Positions 31,163 through 40,444 are shown, counted from the first letter of the stretch. The stretch: DNA of 64,000 nucleotides from an uncultured Eubacterium sp. (GCA_910583925.1 CAJTZJ010000009.1:1-64000); one strand, 5' to 3'. Notes: a model not told the origin generated them from the sequence alone. Numbers and translations: made by a program.

Positions 31163-33700
31163 ATGGCAGGAAATTCATTAAAACAAAAAGCTTTGTCTCT
31201 ATTTGAGCAGGTCAAGTATTATTGGAATGATCCGCCGAAGGGCAGATTTATTCCTTTCAGAGAAATTGCTTCCTATGCAGGCGGTGGTATCGGTGCATAT
31301 TTAATTATTAATATTGCTACTGCATGTCTTCTTTCAACAAATAATACACTTATTTCAAGTTCGCTCGGTGTTGATCCGACACATATGTACATACTTTACG
31401 TAATAGCAGTGCTTGCAAATATTCCGCTTACTGCTATTCGTGCTAATATTATCGATAATACACGAAGCAAGGCTGGTAAATATCGTCCGTATATATTAAA
31501 TATGGGATTACCTACCGCCATTGTTTCCATTTTAATGGTTTGGTTTCCGTATGATAAGCTCGAAGTAGTTTTCGGAACAGGTATGCTTTTTGGCGAAACA
31601 AGGGGATATATTGCAAAATGCGCCTTGATTCTGATTTTTAATTTATTTCTTCATTTTTTCTACTATTTTTTCTATGATGCTTATGAAAATTTAATTCATG
31701 TTATGTCTCCGAATACGCAGGAAAGAGCGGATGTAACATCAATTAAGAGCGTTGTCTATTCCTTCGGACCGACAATTGTTCAGCTTATCGTTCCGCTTAT
31801 TGCTGCAAACGTATTTCATTCAAATACTACGGATATCCGTGTTTACAGATTGGTTTATCCGATTCTTTCCATTCTTGGTATTCTTCTCTGTATTGTTGTT
31901 TATAAAAACACGGAAGAAAGAATTGTTCAGGCAAGAACACATGTAGTGCAGATTAAGTTTATTGATGCTTTGAAGGAAGTTGCCAAGAACAAGTATTTCT
32001 GGATTATTTCACTTGCCGGTTGGATCGGATTTTTGGAAGCTTCCTACAGCAATATCCTTAACTGGGTTTATAACTACGGCGGTGTTTGCTCGGGTAATGT
32101 ATTCGCACTTGTTACAACGCTTTATGGAAATGCTTCGCTCTGGGGAATGATACTGGCTCCGTTCTGTATCCGCAAATGGGGTAAAAAAGCTGTTCTTGTA
32201 GTAACCAATATCTTTAATATTATATTTATACTGATGCTTCTGCCATCAATCAAGGCAAATCCCAGTGCAGTTATTTGGCTTGTTTTGGGATGTATGTATC
32301 TTAACGCATTTATGGGTTCGTTTGCTCATATTCTTAATCCGGCTATTCAGGCAGATATTCGTGATTATCAGCAGTATAAAACCGGTGAAAGAATTGACGG
32401 TATGTTCTCTGCCGTTGCAACAATCGGTACAGTAATCGGTCTTGTAACTTCTTCCGTTCTTCCGTTCATTTATGAAAGAGGCGGAATTACGAAGGATAAC
32501 GCTGCTGCCGTTACATCTAACCCTGAAATTCTAAACAGAATGATGGGTGACGGAAAAACGGTTGGGACTATTCTTTCTGAGCAGCTTGCTAATGGTCAGG
32601 ATAATTTCAATAACGCATATTCAGCATTATATGATCCGGATGTTCTGTACCCGCTTCTCAGCGCTCTGATTCTGATTTCAGCTTTTGGTGCATTGTTAAA
32701 TGTTGTTCCTTATTTCTGGTATGATTTTACGGAGAAAAGACAAAAGGGTGTTATCAAGGTTCTTCAGGTAAGAGCTATGTTTGAGGATTACGGCAACCAT
32801 GCACTTGATGATCATCGGCTTGTTGAAGCAATTGATATGGTTCGTGAAGCAAGAGAAATGGCGGCTTCAGAGGCAAAGCCTGTCAGCAAGGAAATGTATA
32901 AATCCGTTTCTGATAAAGAAGAACGCAAGGCTGCTAAGAAAGCGTATAAGGAAGCTCTGATATTTAATGAAAATATAGATATATCAAAGTTTGTCTGTGC
33001 AGAGCTTGATAAGTTTGATACACCTGCTGTTCAGCATCAGGTATTTGTTAATACCTCAATTTATGAGCAGGGTCTTGAGGGTATAAAAAATGCTTCAATG
33101 GATGAGTTGAAAGAGAACCTTGCCAAGGCTAAGGCGCTTCCGGCAAATACGCAGGATGAAAAAGAACTCAGAAAGTTTTCTGTTGAAATTGCCAAAAAGC
33201 AGATTGCATCTAAAAAAGCATATAACAAATATTTCGGAAACATTAAAGAATTTGTTGAGCCGGATATGGATGCTCTTCTCAAACTGTTTGATGAGGAAGA
33301 TGATTATAACTCCAAAATTGCCGAACTGGTTAAGGAAAAAGAAATTGCCCGCAAGGCTAAGGAGCCTTCCATTATCGCAAATTGCAATGCTCAGATTAAA
33401 GAGCTTGAAATCAAGCGTAAGGCAGTTCGTAAGTCATCTAAAGTTCTTGCAGATGAGTTTGCTGAATTCAATCGTGCTGCCAAGGCTTATACAGATGCAA
33501 GAAAGCTACTTACTCAGCAGGAAAACTTTAAGCATTTTGATGAAATAGCTGCACTTTATGATGAAGCTAAGGCAAATGCTGAAGAAAAAGACCGCATTAA
33601 GGCTGAAAAGATTGCTGCAAAGCGTGCTGAAGAAGAGGCAGAGCTTGAAGCAAAAAAAGCAGCTAAGGCTCAGAAAAAAGCAAATAAGAAAGACAAATAA
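31163..33700 (+). CDS. GPH-family MFS sugar transporter with long C-terminal extension
   Basis: An 845-aa protein. Residues 1-520 are a 12-helix major facilitator of the glycoside-pentoside-hexuronide:cation symporter type (N-terminal FREIASYAGGGIGAYLI; DYQQYKTGERIDGMFSAVATIG, the GPH-like cytoplasmic loop). Residues 520-845 form a hydrophilic extension, beginning TEKRQKGVIKVLQVRAMFED and ending in a Lys/Glu/Ala-rich coiled coil (EEEAELEAKKAAKAQKKANKK). Ordinary GPH permeases stop near 450-500 aa. The tail lacks a recognised IIA domain. AAAGGGG is before the ATG. lacZ lies 13 kb away, so a galactoside substrate is only a guess. Confidence 0.82.
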   Translation: MAGNSLKQKALSLFEQVKYYWNDPPKGRFIPFREIASYAGGGIGAYLIINIATACLLSTNNTLISSSLGVDPTHMYILYVIAVLANIPLTAIRANIIDNTRSKAGKYRPYILNMGLPTAIVSILMVWFPYDKLEVVFGTGMLFGETRGYIAKCALILIFNLFLHFFYYFFYDAYENLIHVMSPNTQERADVTSIKSVVYSFGPTIVQLIVPLIAANVFHSNTTDIRVYRLVYPILSILGILLCIVVYKNTEERIVQARTHVVQIKFIDALKEVAKNKYFWIISLAGWIGFLEASYSNILNWVYNYGGVCSGNVFALVTTLYGNASLWGMILAPFCIRKWGKKAVLVVTNIFNIIFILMLLPSIKANPSAVIWLVLGCMYLNAFMGSFAHILNPAIQADIRDYQQYKTGERIDGMFSAVATIGTVIGLVTSSVLPFIYERGGITKDNAAAVTSNPEILNRMMGDGKTVGTILSEQLANGQDNFNNAYSALYDPDVLYPLLSALILISAFGALLNVVPYFWYDFTEKRQKGVIKVLQVRAMFEDYGNHALDDHRLVEAIDMVREAREMAASEAKPVSKEMYKSVSDKEERKAAKKAYKEALIFNENIDISKFVCAELDKFDTPAVQHQVFVNTSIYEQGLEGIKNASMDELKENLAKAKALPANTQDEKELRKFSVEIAKKQIASKKAYNKYFGNIKEFVEPDMDALLKLFDEEDDYNSKIAELVKEKEIARKAKEPSIIANCNAQIKELEIKRKAVRKSSKVLADEFAEFNRAAKAYTDARKLLTQQENFKHFDEIAALYDEAKANAEEKDRIKAEKIAAKRAEEEAELEAKKAAKAQKKANKKDK

Positions 33701-33716
33701 TAATTTTAATTAAACG

Positions 33717-33757
33717 AAAACCTCATTTTCACATAGTATGTAGAAAGTGAGGTTTTT
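33717..33757 (+). terminator. Terminator after the GPH transporter; 3' arm holds the next gene's ribosome binding site
   Basis: AAAACCTCATTTTC pairs with GAAAGTGAGGTTTT (33743-33756), 14 bp with one G-U pair and a 12-base loop, followed by a T-run. The GAGG inside the 3' arm (33749-33752) is the Shine-Dalgarno of the DUF3343 gene starting at 33761. Confidence 0.85.
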
Positions 33758-33760
33758 ATT

Positions 33761-33976
33761 ATGTATTTATATATAAAGGTTGGTTCTATAACAAATGCAC
33801 AGCGTGCAAAAACCGTTTTAAATAAAAATAAGATTAAAGCCTCTGTTAAAAGACTTGAAAATCCAAAGCCCGGAGATGGCTGCGGATATGTTGTAAAAGC
33901 AGAGGAAAGCGATAGAAATATAATGGAAATTCTTGAGAAAAACGCAATAAGAGTTCTGGGGTATGAAAGGAATTGA
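33761..33976 (+). CDS. DUF3343 family protein, putative Se/S carrier-like
   Basis: A 71-aa protein with the DUF3343 layout: a beta strand YLYIKVGSITNAQRAKTVL, then RLENPKPGDGCGYVVKAEE with one Cys in DGCGY, and a final helix IMEILEKNAIRVLGYE. The family is found beside cysteine desulfurase-like proteins and is proposed to carry selenium or sulfur. The downstream gene is such a desulfurase and overlaps it by 4 bases. Its Shine-Dalgarno lies in the preceding terminator stem. No selD or other selenium gene is visible here. Confidence 0.78.
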   Translation: MYLYIKVGSITNAQRAKTVLNKNKIKASVKRLENPKPGDGCGYVVKAEESDRNIMEILEKNAIRVLGYERN

Positions 33977-35103
33977 TATATCTTGATAATGGGGCAACAT
34001 CTTATCCAAAGCCCCCAAATGTTTTGTCAAGCTCAATGAATGCCTTAAAAAATTTCAGTTTTAATTCAGGCAGAGGCGGATATTCTGCATCTGTTAATAC
34101 AGCTGAAAAAATTTATTCCGTTCGTGAAAGAATAGGGAATATGTTTAATTTTGAGCCGCAGAATGTTGCATTTACTTTAAACTGCACAATGGCTTTAAAT
34201 ATGGCAATAAAGGGAAGTGTAAAAAAAGGTGATCATATAATTATTTCCTCGCTTGAGCATAATGCTGTATGGAGAGTGGTTAATCATCTTAAAAATAACG
34301 GCACTGCAGCTTTTGATATCGCTGATTTCAGCTTTGATGAAGAAGAAACAGTAAGAAATTTTGAACGGCTTATAAGACCGAATACAAGCCTTATTGTGTG
34401 TATGGCTGCTTCCAATGTTTTCGGCGTTGCTTTTCCGATTGAAAAAATCGGTGAAATTGCGAAAAGGCACAGAATCAGATTTATTGTTGATGCTGCTCAG
34501 GCAGCCGGAATTATTCCGATTGATTCAGATAAGTGTAATATTGATATTCTTTGTGCGCCGGGTCATAAATGTCTTTTCGGAAATATGGGAACAGGCTTTC
34601 TTGCCGTTAAAAATGATGTTTACCTTGATACGATTATTGACGGCGGTACCGGAAGTGAATCAATTAACCCGAATCAGCCTGATTTTCTGCCCGATAGGCT
34701 TGAGGCGGGAACACTCAATAACAGCGGAATACTTTCTCTTGGGGCAGGTATTGATTTTATTCATTCAAAGGGAATAGATAATATTTATAATCATGAGTTA
34801 AAGATTACTGATTTTCTTTATCATTGTTTGTCTGAAAATGACAATGCCGTTCTTTATTGTCCAAAGCCGGAAAAATACAAATCTGCCCCTATAATTTCAT
34901 TTAATTATAAGGACTATGCAAGTGAAAAAACAGCATCTCTTCTTGCGGAAAAAAATATTGCTGTAAGAGCAGGGCTTCATTGCTCTCCGCTTGCTCACAG
35001 CTTTTTTAGAACGATTGACAGGGGAACGGTTCGTCTTTCTCCTTCCGTGTTTACAACCGTAAGAGATTGTGAAAATTTTTTAAATAGATTAAAAAAAATT
35101 TGA
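33973..35103 (+). CDS. Class V aminotransferase, cysteine desulfurase (SufS/CsdB-like)
   Basis: A 376-aa PLP enzyme expected to take sulfur (or selenium) from cysteine. It starts YLDNGATSYPKPPNV. The PLP lysine is in DILCAPGHKCLFGNMGTGFL, preceded by FIVDAAQAAGIIPID. The catalytic cysteine is probably in VRAGLHCSPLAHSF, the usual RxGxHCA/S-P position. The only possible start is the TTG at 33973, since an in-frame TGA lies at 33964-33966; it overlaps the DUF3343 stop, so translation is likely coupled. Pairing with DUF3343 suggests a dedicated Se/S donor, not the general IscS. Confidence 0.88.
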   Translation: MIYLDNGATSYPKPPNVLSSSMNALKNFSFNSGRGGYSASVNTAEKIYSVRERIGNMFNFEPQNVAFTLNCTMALNMAIKGSVKKGDHIIISSLEHNAVWRVVNHLKNNGTAAFDIADFSFDEEETVRNFERLIRPNTSLIVCMAASNVFGVAFPIEKIGEIAKRHRIRFIVDAAQAAGIIPIDSDKCNIDILCAPGHKCLFGNMGTGFLAVKNDVYLDTIIDGGTGSESINPNQPDFLPDRLEAGTLNNSGILSLGAGIDFIHSKGIDNIYNHELKITDFLYHCLSENDNAVLYCPKPEKYKSAPIISFNYKDYASEKTASLLAEKNIAVRAGLHCSPLAHSFFRTIDRGTVRLSPSVFTTVRDCENFLNRLKKI

Positions 35104-35169
35104 TTTCGACTTTATTATTATAATTTAATATGTTAAAATAGATATAATAAATCTAAAAGGAAGTTTTTT

Positions 35170-36039
35170 ATGCTGGATACCATAACAGATTTTTTTAATA
35201 GAATACTGAGTGTGTTTTCAACATTCCGATTTTCTGATTTTCTTGATATCGTTCTTGTTGCTGTTATTATATATATTTGTGTTCGTATAATCAGAGAGAC
35301 CAGAGCAATGCAGCTCATTAAGGGCATATTTTTCCTTGCGTGTGTTTATATTATTGTAAGTCTTCTGGATATGGAGGCTTCAACCTATATGTTTGAATCA
35401 ATTTTTTCAAACATATTACTTATAATCGCTGTTATTTTCGCCCCTGAGCTTCGCAGTATTCTTGAATCCATCGGTAAGGGAACAACAAGAAAGAGCCTTA
35501 AATCAATTATCCATCCTGATGTTGCGGTAGGGCTTGCTGCTATTGAAGAGGGAATAGAGGCAGTTATTAAGGCCTGTTCAAATATGAGTGACGATAAAAC
35601 CGGAGCATTAATTGTTTTTGAAAATCAGACTTTGATTGGAAATGTTATAGACAGTGGAACGATTATCAATGCTAAGCCTACGCGTGCACTTATTGAAAGC
35701 ATATTTTTCCCTAAAACACCGCTTCATGACGGAGCTATGGTTATCAGAGACGGTAAGGTGTATGCGGCAGGCTGTATTCTACCTTTAACAAAGAAGGATG
35801 TTATTTCTTCTTACGGAACTCGTCATCGTGCTGCAATCGGTCTTTCTGAGGAAAGCGATGCAGTTATCGTTGTTGTATCGGAGGAAACAGGGGCAATTTC
35901 AGTTGCAAGAGGCGGAACAATAACAAGCGATATCTCAGATGGTGATTTAAGAGATATTCTTATGAATACATTTATTCCAAATGATTCTTCTGCCGGAGAC
36001 AAGATGTTTGCAAAGCTTGTAAGGAGGAAGAGGAAATAA
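35170..36039 (+). CDS. cdaA: Diadenylate cyclase CdaA
   Basis: Membrane-bound synthase of cyclic di-AMP, 289 aa. Three N-terminal helices end at about residue 95. The DAC domain shows LHDGAMVIRDGKVYAAGCILPLT (DGA motif, about residue 186) and YGTRHRAAIGLSEESDAVIVVVSEETG (RHR motif, about residue 217), both catalytic. AAAAGGAAG precedes the ATG. Its stop codon overlaps the cdaR ATG by one base. In most Firmicutes glmM follows as third gene; here it does not. Confidence 0.96.
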   Translation: MLDTITDFFNRILSVFSTFRFSDFLDIVLVAVIIYICVRIIRETRAMQLIKGIFFLACVYIIVSLLDMEASTYMFESIFSNILLIIAVIFAPELRSILESIGKGTTRKSLKSIIHPDVAVGLAAIEEGIEAVIKACSNMSDDKTGALIVFENQTLIGNVIDSGTIINAKPTRALIESIFFPKTPLHDGAMVIRDGKVYAAGCILPLTKKDVISSYGTRHRAAIGLSEESDAVIVVVSEETGAISVARGGTITSDISDGDLRDILMNTFIPNDSSAGDKMFAKLVRRKRK

Positions 36040-37325
36040 TGGCTGATATTAAGAAAAAGCATAAATTTTCATTCAGAAAGCTTGTATATAATGATAGATA
36101 TCTTATTGCTTGTTCTATTATTGCTGCTGTTGTTATTTGGGTTGTAACCTCAATGAATTTAAGTCCTGAAACTACAAAAAAAATTACTGTTCCGGTAAGC
36201 ATTGATTTTACGGATACGCTTGCTGAGCAGCTGGGTATTGATTATTACGGCAACAGTGAATTAACAGTAGAGGTAACGATTTCCTGTAAAAAATATCTCG
36301 CTAAGGATATTGATGAAACAGATATAAACGCTTCTCTTCAGACCAGCAATGTAACCTCTACAGGCTATCTTTCCGTACCGATTGAAGTAACTCCTGCCGA
36401 TAATAATGCGGAATTCTCCATAGCAAGCTATTTTCCTGCAAGTGCGCAGGGTTACTACGATGTTGCGCAACAGCAAACGCTTCCGCTTGAACTGAATTAT
36501 ACAAACGAAAGCTTTGCGGCAGACGGATATGTTGTCGGCGATGTGGCAATAAACCAAAATATGGTTATTGTGGATGGACCAAGAACTTATATGTCTAATG
36601 TTGCAAAGGTTGTTGCAGATATAACGCTTGAGAATGGATTGACAGAATCTCAGCGAATTGATTTGCAGCCTAAGGCTGTTGATGAAAACGGAAATCCGGT
36701 AAATTATGTAAGTGTGAATATTCCGGAGGGTGAAAATGTTGTAGCAACGATTCCGATTCTTAAGGTACAGAATCTTAAGCCTGCGGTCTCTTTTGTATCT
36801 GGACCTGAGAATGCTGCTGATTTTCTGGATGTTGATTATTCAGTAAATACAATTCAGGTCGGAGCGCTTGAAAGCTCTGATTTGAAAGTGCTTAATCTCG
36901 GCAATATTTCTTTCGCTGAGCTTAATATAGGCAAAAATGAGTTTGAATTTGAAACGGATAAAATAAGCGGAATAAAGGTGCTTGACGGTACAGAGAAAAT
37001 TGTAGTAACCGTTACTGTTCCGGATGATTATGCAACAAAGGATATCTCTATTTACAGAAGGGATATCAAGCCCGAGTTGGATAATTATAATGTAGATATA
37101 ACAGGTATTTCTTCAAATACAATTAGAATTGTTGCAAACGAGAGTGTGATTGACACAATTGATAAATCAAGTCTGGTACTTTCGCTTGCTCCGTTGGATG
37201 GCGAGGATACGATTAATGAAAAAACCGCTGTATGCAAACTTTCCGTGGCAGTAAATACACAGGGAAACAGCTGGGTTATCGGCACATATACAGTGAATGT
37301 AAATGTAACTCCAAAAGATAAATAG
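36039..37325 (+). CDS. cdaR: YbbR-domain protein CdaR, regulator of CdaA
   Basis: A 428-aa protein with one N-terminal membrane helix (YLIACSIIAAVVIWVVTSMN) and a large extracytoplasmic part made of YbbR repeats. TTKKITVPVSIDFTD starts the first repeat and NMVIVDGPRTYMSNVAKVVADI marks another; about four repeats can be counted. CdaR binds CdaA and tunes c-di-AMP output. It is translationally coupled to cdaA by TAATG. A terminator follows directly, so glmM is not in this operon. Confidence 0.92.
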   Translation: MADIKKKHKFSFRKLVYNDRYLIACSIIAAVVIWVVTSMNLSPETTKKITVPVSIDFTDTLAEQLGIDYYGNSELTVEVTISCKKYLAKDIDETDINASLQTSNVTSTGYLSVPIEVTPADNNAEFSIASYFPASAQGYYDVAQQQTLPLELNYTNESFAADGYVVGDVAINQNMVIVDGPRTYMSNVAKVVADITLENGLTESQRIDLQPKAVDENGNPVNYVSVNIPEGENVVATIPILKVQNLKPAVSFVSGPENAADFLDVDYSVNTIQVGALESSDLKVLNLGNISFAELNIGKNEFEFETDKISGIKVLDGTEKIVVTVTVPDDYATKDISIYRRDIKPELDNYNVDITGISSNTIRIVANESVIDTIDKSSLVLSLAPLDGEDTINEKTAVCKLSVAVNTQGNSWVIGTYTVNVNVTPKDK

Positions 37326-37330
37326 TGTTA

Positions 37331-37358
37331 AAAAAGGACTTCAGATGAAGTCCTTTTT
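37331..37358 (+). terminator. Terminator after cdaR
   Basis: AAAAAGGACTTC and GAAGTCCTTTTT form a 12-bp perfect stem with a 4-base loop. Confidence 0.9.
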
Positions 37359-37359
37359 G

Positions 37360-37404
37360 TTGTATGCCAAAACCACGCGTCTAACGCGTGGTTTTGGCAT
37401 ACAA
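37360..37404. repeat. 45-bp perfect palindrome between cdaR and rodA
   Basis: The arms 37360-37380 and 37384-37404 are exact 21-bp inverted repeats around CTA. They contain CCAAAACCACGCGT and its complement, and are clearly richer in GC than the flanks. No T-run follows, and separate terminators already stand on both sides (37331-37358 and 37406-37433). It looks like a dispersed palindromic element (REP or miniature mobile type) or a protein site, not a third terminator. Confidence 0.8.
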
Positions 37405-37405
37405 T

Positions 37406-37433
37406 AAGACGAAGCAAGAATTTGCTTCGTCTT
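37406..37433 (-). terminator. Terminator after rodA
   Basis: AAGACGAAGCAA pairs with TTGCTTCGTCTT. On the minus strand it follows the rodA stop within 30 bases. Confidence 0.8.
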
Positions 37434-37458
37434 TAATAATATCTATTTAGGTTTCTAT

Positions 37459-38628
37459 TTAGTATTTATAGAACAAAGAAACCTTCTGCGCTTTACTATA
37501 TCGATAAACGGATAGTACAATTCCAAGCGTTATATAAATGCTTAAGCTTGAAGATCCTCCCGAAGAAAACAGCGGAAGTGTGATACCGATACACGGTAGA
37601 AGCGAAAGCTCCATTCCTACATTGACAAGCACCTGAGCAAAAAGCATAACGGAAACACCGAAGCACATTAAGTACCCAACATTATCTCGTGCTTTTAAGC
37701 CGATTTTAGCAATTCGTATCATTAAAACTGCAAGCAGCAGAATAACTGCCATAGCGCCTATATATCCGAATTCTTCTCCTGCTACAGTTAATATCATATC
37801 ACTTTCGTTAACGGGTACTGCACCGCTTTGTGTCATTTTACCCTGCAAATATCCCTGACCGAATAAACCTCCGCTGCCCATTGCAATTTTGCCGTTTGTC
37901 TGCTGATACATAACATCAGCATATTGCTCAGGATAAAATAGCGCCTCAATTCTGGAACGCTGAAGTCCATTAATAATTCCAAGCTTCCATGCGCTCATAA
38001 AAGCAACGATTATTGCACATATTCCTGCAATAAAATATCCAATGTTGATTTTAGCAAAAAACAGCATTCCGATAAACATGATAAGGAATATCAAAGCTGA
38101 TCCGGCATCTCCTGTAAGTACAACCAAGCCGATGGGTATTAAGCCATGGATAACAAGCGGAACAATGCTTTTAATTCTGTTTATATGATCCTTAACCAAA
38201 TCAAGATGATAGGAAAAGGAAATAATAAATCCGATTTTAAGAAACTCCGATGTCTGAATCGTAAACAATCCGAAATTAAGCCAGCTTCGTGCATCGGGTC
38301 TGTCCGGAGGACCTGTACCGAAAAAGTATGTAACAATCATCATTGCAATGCAACCTGCCGCTATAAAAGGCCACAGCTTGCTGATTGCTTCATAATTAAT
38401 AAGTGATAAAACCAATGCGATTATAATTCCGACTGCTGTTGAAAGCACCGTAACAAGCATAGCTTTGATAGATGACTTAAGCAGAGTATCCTGATCAAGC
38501 TTTGAATACAAAGCACTGTAAACAAGAATAAAACCATATACAGAGCTTATAATAGCTGTTATTATTGTAATATAATCAAGACCGCTGAAAAATTCTCCGA
38601 TTGAAGTCTTACTTTTTGTATTATTCAC
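37459..38628 (-). CDS. rodA: FtsW/RodA/SpoVE family peptidoglycan polymerase (RodA-like)
   Basis: SEDS glycosyltransferase polymerising lipid II, 389 aa with about ten membrane helices. Family features are GPPDRPDARSWLNFGLFTIQTSEFLKI, LTGDAGSALIFLIMFIGMLFFA, and GSGGLFGQGYLQGKMTQSGAVPVNESDMILTVAGEEFGYIG in pieces; the last matches the RodA form (VPEaHTDFIFavigEE) more than FtsW. The catalytic Asp candidate lies in the GDAGSAL loop region. AAAGGAGG precedes the ATG. It is a single gene, divergent from fhs. Which SEDS paralogue it is (elongation or sporulation) cannot be settled here. Confidence 0.85.
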   Translation of the reverse strand: MNNTKSKTSIGEFFSGLDYITIITAIISSVYGFILVYSALYSKLDQDTLLKSSIKAMLVTVLSTAVGIIIALVLSLINYEAISKLWPFIAAGCIAMMIVTYFFGTGPPDRPDARSWLNFGLFTIQTSEFLKIGFIISFSYHLDLVKDHINRIKSIVPLVIHGLIPIGLVVLTGDAGSALIFLIMFIGMLFFAKINIGYFIAGICAIIVAFMSAWKLGIINGLQRSRIEALFYPEQYADVMYQQTNGKIAMGSGGLFGQGYLQGKMTQSGAVPVNESDMILTVAGEEFGYIGAMAVILLLAVLMIRIAKIGLKARDNVGYLMCFGVSVMLFAQVLVNVGMELSLLPCIGITLPLFSSGGSSSLSIYITLGIVLSVYRYSKAQKVSLFYKY

Positions 38629-38715
38629 ACTCTGCCTCCTTTATCATAATTTAGCTTATATTATATAATCTAATTGCTTTCTTTTCAAGATGAAAATTAT
38701 TAACATTATTTAAGG

Positions 38716-38744
38716 TTGAATTCTTCTTAAATATAATATATAAT
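38716..38744 (+). promoter_or_regulatory. fhs promoter
   Basis: TTGAAT (38716-38721), 17-bp spacer, TATAAT (38739-38744), 30 bases before the fhs start. Confidence 0.6.
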
Positions 38745-38774
38745 ATATAAAAAACAGAACAGCGGGGGAAGATT

Positions 38775-40442
38775 ATGTTAAGTGATATTGAAATTGCTCA
38801 GCAGGCTGAAATGAAGCCCATTTCCGAAATTGCCAAAGCCATTGGAATTGACAACAGCGAGATAGAGCCTTATGGTCATTATAAAGCAAAGCTTTCTGAT
38901 GATTTAATTGAAAGAGTAAAGGATAATAAAGACGGAAAGCTTATTCTTGTAACTGCCGTTAATCCAACTCCGGCAGGAGAGGGGAAAACCACTGTCAGTA
39001 TCGGTCTGGGTCAATCGCTTTCCAAAATCGGAAAGAATGCTGTTGTGGCTCTTCGTGAGCCGTCTTTGGGTCCTGTTTTCGGAATCAAGGGCGGGGCTGC
39101 AGGTGGCGGCTATAGCCAGGTTGTTCCTATGGAAGATATTAATCTTCATTTTACCGGAGATATGCACGCAATTACAAGTGCAAACAATCTTATGTGTGCT
39201 GTTCTTGATAACCATATCCAGCAAGGCAATGAACTTCAAATTGATCAAAGAAGAATTCTTGTTAAAAGATGTCTTGATATGAATGATCGTGCTTTGCGCA
39301 ATATTGTATGCTCTCTTGGCGGTAAGCTGAATGGTATTCCGAGAGAGGACCACTTTATTATTACGGTTGCTTCAGAGGTTATGGCAATTCTTTGTCTTTC
39401 TGAAGATTTGTTTGATTTAAAAAGAAGACTCGGAAATATTCTTGTTGCTTACACCTATGACAACAAGCCTGTTTATTGCAGGGATATTAAAGCAGACGGC
39501 GCGATGACCGTTCTTTTAAAGGATGCTGTTAAGCCGAATCTTGTTCAGACTCTTGAAAATACCCCTGCTATTATGCATGGCGGTCCGTTTGCAAATATTG
39601 CTCACGGCTGCAACTCTGTTAGAGCAACCAAAATTGCTTTGAAGCTTGCAGATTACTGTGTAACTGAGGCAGGCTTCGGCTCGGATTTAGGCGCTGAAAA
39701 ATTCTTGGATATCAAGTGCCGTTTCGCTAATCTGAAACCGGATTGTATTGTTCTTGTTTCAACGGTTCGTTCCATGAAATATAACGGCGGTGTTCCGAAA
39801 GCAGAGCTTATCGGTGAAAATATGGAAGCTCTTGAAAAAGGCTCTGTAAATCTTGGTGCACATATTGATAATCTTAAAAAATACGGAGTTCCGGTTGTGG
39901 TTGCAATTAATCACTTCTATGCAGACACTGAAAAGGAAATAGAATTTGTAAAAAATTATTGTGAAGCAAAGGGCGCTGATTTCGCAGTAACAAAATGCTT
40001 TGCTGAGGGCGGAAACGGCGGCATTGAACTTGCTGAAAAGGTTGTTGAAGCCTGCGAAAAGGAAAATGATTTTCATTGTCTTTATAACCTGGATATGTCT
40101 GTTTACGATAAAATTGAAACGATTGCCCGTGAAATTTATGGAGCAAACGGTGTTGATTATACAAAGGAAGCAAAGAAGAGCATTGAAGAATTTATTGCTC
40201 TCGGAGCAGACAAAATGCCTGTTTGCATGGCAAAAACACAGTATAGTCTTTCCGATAACCCTGCGTTACTCGGTAAACCAAATGATTTCAGAATAACTGT
40301 TTCGTCCGTTAATCTTTCAAATGGTGCAGGCTTTCTTGTTTGCCAGACAGGGTCTATTATGACAATGCCCGGTCTTTCTAAAGCCCCTGCGGCATATAGA
40401 ATTGATATTGATGAAAACGGCAATACAGTCGGTCTTTTCTGA
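38775..40442 (+). CDS. fhs: Formate--tetrahydrofolate ligase
   Basis: ATP-dependent formation of 10-formyl-THF, feeding purine synthesis and C1 metabolism of anaerobes. The 555-aa protein has the P-loop-like NPTPAGEGKTTVSIGLGQSL (about residue 62), VVALREPSLGPVFGIKGGAAGGGYSQVVPMEDINLHF in pieces, and the C-terminal signature region TGSIMTMPGLSKAPAA. GCGGGGGA precedes the ATG. tsaE follows after 2 bases. No other acetogenesis gene is in the window, so it need not mean acetogenic growth. Confidence 0.97.
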   Translation: MLSDIEIAQQAEMKPISEIAKAIGIDNSEIEPYGHYKAKLSDDLIERVKDNKDGKLILVTAVNPTPAGEGKTTVSIGLGQSLSKIGKNAVVALREPSLGPVFGIKGGAAGGGYSQVVPMEDINLHFTGDMHAITSANNLMCAVLDNHIQQGNELQIDQRRILVKRCLDMNDRALRNIVCSLGGKLNGIPREDHFIITVASEVMAILCLSEDLFDLKRRLGNILVAYTYDNKPVYCRDIKADGAMTVLLKDAVKPNLVQTLENTPAIMHGGPFANIAHGCNSVRATKIALKLADYCVTEAGFGSDLGAEKFLDIKCRFANLKPDCIVLVSTVRSMKYNGGVPKAELIGENMEALEKGSVNLGAHIDNLKKYGVPVVVAINHFYADTEKEIEFVKNYCEAKGADFAVTKCFAEGGNGGIELAEKVVEACEKENDFHCLYNLDMSVYDKIETIAREIYGANGVDYTKEAKKSIEEFIALGADKMPVCMAKTQYSLSDNPALLGKPNDFRITVSSVNLSNGAGFLVCQTGSIMTMPGLSKAPAAYRIDIDENGNTVGLF

Positions 40443-40444
40443 TT

